Below are positions 60,601 through 63,053 of a DNA stretch of 63,053 nucleotides, piece after piece. The notes under the pieces were generated by a model. That model had not been told where the DNA came from, did no database searches, and worked only from the letters and a program-made list of their open reading frames with translations. This stretch comes from Atkinsonella hypoxylon (Eukaryota; Ascomycota; Sordariomycetes; Hypocreales; Clavicipitaceae), in NCBI GenBank assembly GCA_000729835.1, contig JFHB01000183.1, forward strand, positions 1 to 63,053, in the 5' to 3' direction. Both the position numbers and the translations under genes were made by a program. The number at the start of each line of letters is the position of its first letter. The stretch's first letter is position 1.

Positions 60601-62800
60601 ATTTAGAGCCTTCTAGGACCTATAAGCCTAATTTTACCAAAATAAGGGCTATAGGCTTCTATTGCGAAGTTCTAATTCCTTTAGAACAACAATCTAGGTT
60701 GCAGAAGCTAGCTAAAAGAACTATTCCTAGTAGACTTTTAGCTATACTAGGTTCTAATGTATATTTAATATATATTCCCTCTAAACGAGCTGTTATAAAG
60801 ACTAGCTTCGTTAAAATTATAGAAGGAATAGGTTCTATTTTATAGGGCATCCCTAAGGTTCCTATTAGTTCTATAGTAAATAATCCTTTAGAGGGAGAAA
60901 TCGATAACCAGCAATTAGTGGATAATTATACTCCTAAGTATCCTTATCCTAGTTATCTAGATGTGCTAAATTATCCACTAGAACCTATAGATTAAGCTCT
61001 TCTACTAAGCAACCCTATAGAAGCTATAGAGGCCCCTAAAGCCCCTATACCTATAGAAACACCTATAGAAGCTACTATAGAAGCTAAAGCTAATGCTGAT
61101 GCTATAGATTTAGATAGAGACATATTTTCCTTAATTAAGGATCTATGCTTTAAGGCAAGGACTAAAGCAGCTATTACTTCTAATAGTAATAAGGATAAAC
61201 TTCCTAACACATAGAAGCAAGCCCTAAAAAGCTCTGCTAAGCAGCATTAAATAGAAGCTACCTATAGCGAATTTAAGCAGCTATTAGCTGCTAGAACCTT
61301 TAAATTTATAGAGAAAGACTAAGTACCTAAGGGCTAAAGAGTTCTAAAGAATAGGCTTATTTATAGGCTTAAAAAGGATAAAGAAAATAATTCTATTAAA
61401 TATAAGGCCTGCCTTATTGCTAAGAGATTTATACAAATAGAAGGTTAAGACTATCTAGAGACCTTTGCTGTAACTAGTATTCCTTCTAGCTAGCGTATAT
61501 TATTAGCCCTTACAGCTTTTAATAACTAGGAAGTTAAGTAAATTAACTTTATAGAAGCGTTTTTAAATAGCAAGCTAAAGGAAGCTATTTATATAGAAAT
61601 CCTAGATAGATTCGTTGAATTTGCAGAAGCAACACTATTAGTAGCTAAGCTACTAAAAAGCTGTAATTATAAGCCCTCTAAAGAGCAAGTAATTAAGCTA
61701 GAAAAATCCCTCTATAGTTTAAAGTAAAGTCCTAGAGAATAGCAGTAAATTCTAACAGAATTACTTTAAAAGCATAGATTTAAACCTCTTATATTAGACC
61801 TAGCAGTCTTTTATAACCTAGCTACATCTATGTATATTGCTACTTACGTAGATAACTGTCTTCTAATTGGTCTAAATCTAAGCTATATTAACAAGCTAAA
61901 GAAGTTATTATATAAAGCTTATCTAATAGAAGATAGAGGACTAGTAGAATTCTTTCTAGGTGTATAAATCACCTATAATAGGTCTAAAAGGTCTATTAAA
62001 ATTCACTAATCTTAATATATCCTTAAAGCCCTAGAAAGATTCAAAATGCTAAATACTAAGCTAGCTTCTATCCCTATATAGCTAGGAATTCTAAAGCAAC
62101 TAGTTATAAAACTTCTCTTAAAATCCAATTATAAGCTTTATTAGAGCATAATAGGCACTATAATATACTTAATGTTGCTAACTAGGGCTAATATTGCTTT
62201 TTTTATTTAGTAGCTATTAACCTTTCTAGCTAAGCCCTATATAGAGCACCTAAACGCCTTTAAGCACCTCTTAAGGTACTTAAGTAGTACTAGAAGCTTT
62301 ACTATTATTTATAAGCATTCTATACTACTAGGGTCCTCTTCTAAAGCTTCTAGCTCTAAAGAAGTACTTAAGACCCTCCTTAGTTATTATAATAGCGATT
62401 TTACTAGTAATAAAACCTCTTCTAAATTAACCTATACTTATCTATATAAGCTAGCTAGTAGACCTATTAGCTAGAAATTAAAGAAAGCTAGTACTATTGC
62501 TCTTTCTATATTAAAAGTAGAATCTAATGCATTATCTAAAGCTATAAGGGAATTAGAGTAGCTTTATAGCCTTTTTAAGGAGATAAAGCTACCTTTAACC
62601 CCTTCTATTTCTATTAGGTGTAATAATTAAGGCGCTATAGTTACTGCTTACAACTTAACGTTATATAGTAGAACTAAGTACACCCTTTTAAAGTTTAACT
62701 ACATTAGGGAAAAGATTTATAAAGGTATAGCTAAGGTTAGTTATATTAATATAAATTAGATGCTAGTAGATAGCCTAACTAAGCCTTTTGCTATTTAAAA
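57618..62800 (+). pseudogene. complete gag-pol polyprotein of Copia copy F (dead)
   Basis: About 1730 codons. Start ATA at 57618-57620 (from ATG). Gag to about 59130, capsid part near 58440-58720, basic KNKKKWKGRRRS tail near 58880; protease near 59137-59240 reading Y-N-I-G-S-T-C. GAG-pre-integrase about 59940-60060 (HVRLGHIGLPLL); integrase about 60110-60850, whose C-terminal part is still an open frame (60534-60845, 103 codons). Linker with repeated Pro-Ile-Glu-Ala words about 61020-61100. RT about 61260-62020 with YVDN at about 61842-61860; RNase H about 62385-62790 ending ..LVDSLTKPF. No CCHC knuckle seen. Open frames on the other strand (57854-58114, 60659-60850, 60992-61210) are shadows. 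Confidence 0.92.
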
Positions 62801-63053
62801 GCATTAATAATTTATTAAGTTACTAAAGCTTTCTAGCTAGCTTATAAAAGCAATAAAAACACTTAAAAAATCGAAAAGCAACAAAAAAACAGTTAAAAAT
62901 CAAAAACAATAAAAACAATTAACAACAACTAGTTATATTTAACTATAACTACCCTAGAATTGCTGGAATTAGTTATATTATTTAGTTCTGTTATTAGTAC
63001 TATATTTCGTTAGTTAATTCTAACTTAAATATCCTTTAAAGGAGCTAAGTTGC
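62801..63053 (+). other. 3' untranslated part of Copia copy F
   Basis: A-rich tract with repeated AAAA/ACAA words (62860-62925), matching 28603-28860 of copy B in reverse. The LTR is not reached. Confidence 0.7.

Larger units (their letters stand above)
55983..63053 (+). mobile_element. Copia copy F, nearly complete, runs off the window
   Basis: Fourth copy of the A/B/C family and the only one whose internal region is uninterrupted on the plus strand: 5' LTR, PBS, leader and whole gag-pol. The window ends at 63053 in the 3' untranslated part. By comparison with copy B about 50 further bases and then the polypurine tract and 3' LTR should follow. Left flank GATAA (55978-55982) lies inside stretch J. 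Confidence 0.95.

Noticed and set aside
60534..60845. 103-codon open frame as a stand-alone gene
   Set aside because: It is the integrase C-terminal part of the copy F polyprotein, in phase with the rest; it is reported there.
1..63053. CRISPR array, bacterial operon, or phage content
   Set aside because: No regularly spaced short repeats; everything recognisable is eukaryotic LTR retrotransposon.

Overview
The window looks like a gene-free, AT-rich, transposon-filled segment of a filamentous ascomycete genome (Pezizomycotina). I see no intact host gene, rRNA or tRNA. Nearly all sequence is nested LTR retrotransposon carrying the marks of repeat-induced point mutation (RIP). CpA and TpG are strongly depleted and TpA is in excess. 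Reading frames are broken almost only by TAA and TAG at former CAA, CAG and TGG codons, and surviving C and G sit mainly in CpT/ApG. The lineage is inferred from RIP and the element families; no species is assigned.

Layout. 1-3716: a Ty3/Gypsy remnant (H; gag, RT, start of RNase H). 3717-5191: an LTR (K) plus an unrecognised minus-strand degenerate ORF (L). 5192-11750: a minus-strand Ty1/Copia element (E') with both LTRs, carrying a 243-bp solo LTR at 10937-11179. 11751-13026 and 21110-21345: two halves of one Gypsy gag-tail/protease fragment (I), split by an 8.1-kb Gypsy element (G, 13027-21109, duplication CCTAT). From 21346 a second Copia family dominates. Copy A (+) is split by a solo LTR (24503-25208, CTATA), by full-length minus-strand copy B (27890-35689, GCAAT) and by copy C (36355 on). 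C is broken at 40461 by Gypsy element D, and D at 47994 by Copia element E (47994-54295, TTTTT), the sister of E'. After E comes an unrecognised stretch (J, 54301-55982), then Copia copy F, which runs to the window end and lacks only its last internal bases and 3' LTR.

The genes do not cooperate: each is a dead gag-pol polyprotein (gag, aspartyl protease, integrase, reverse transcriptase and RNase H in family-specific order). The value of the window is stratigraphic. Target-site duplications and reading frames that resume across insertions give the insertion order. The most notable pattern is that in four full-length elements (E, E', G, B) the outer edges of the LTRs are much less mutated than the inner edges. 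No convincing new functional system was found. The best unexplained pieces are the degenerate ORFs in L and J and the 2.4-kb tail of G.

Domain borders inside these broken genes are approximate (tens of bases). They come from hand translation that reads TAA/TAG as former Gln or Trp codons.
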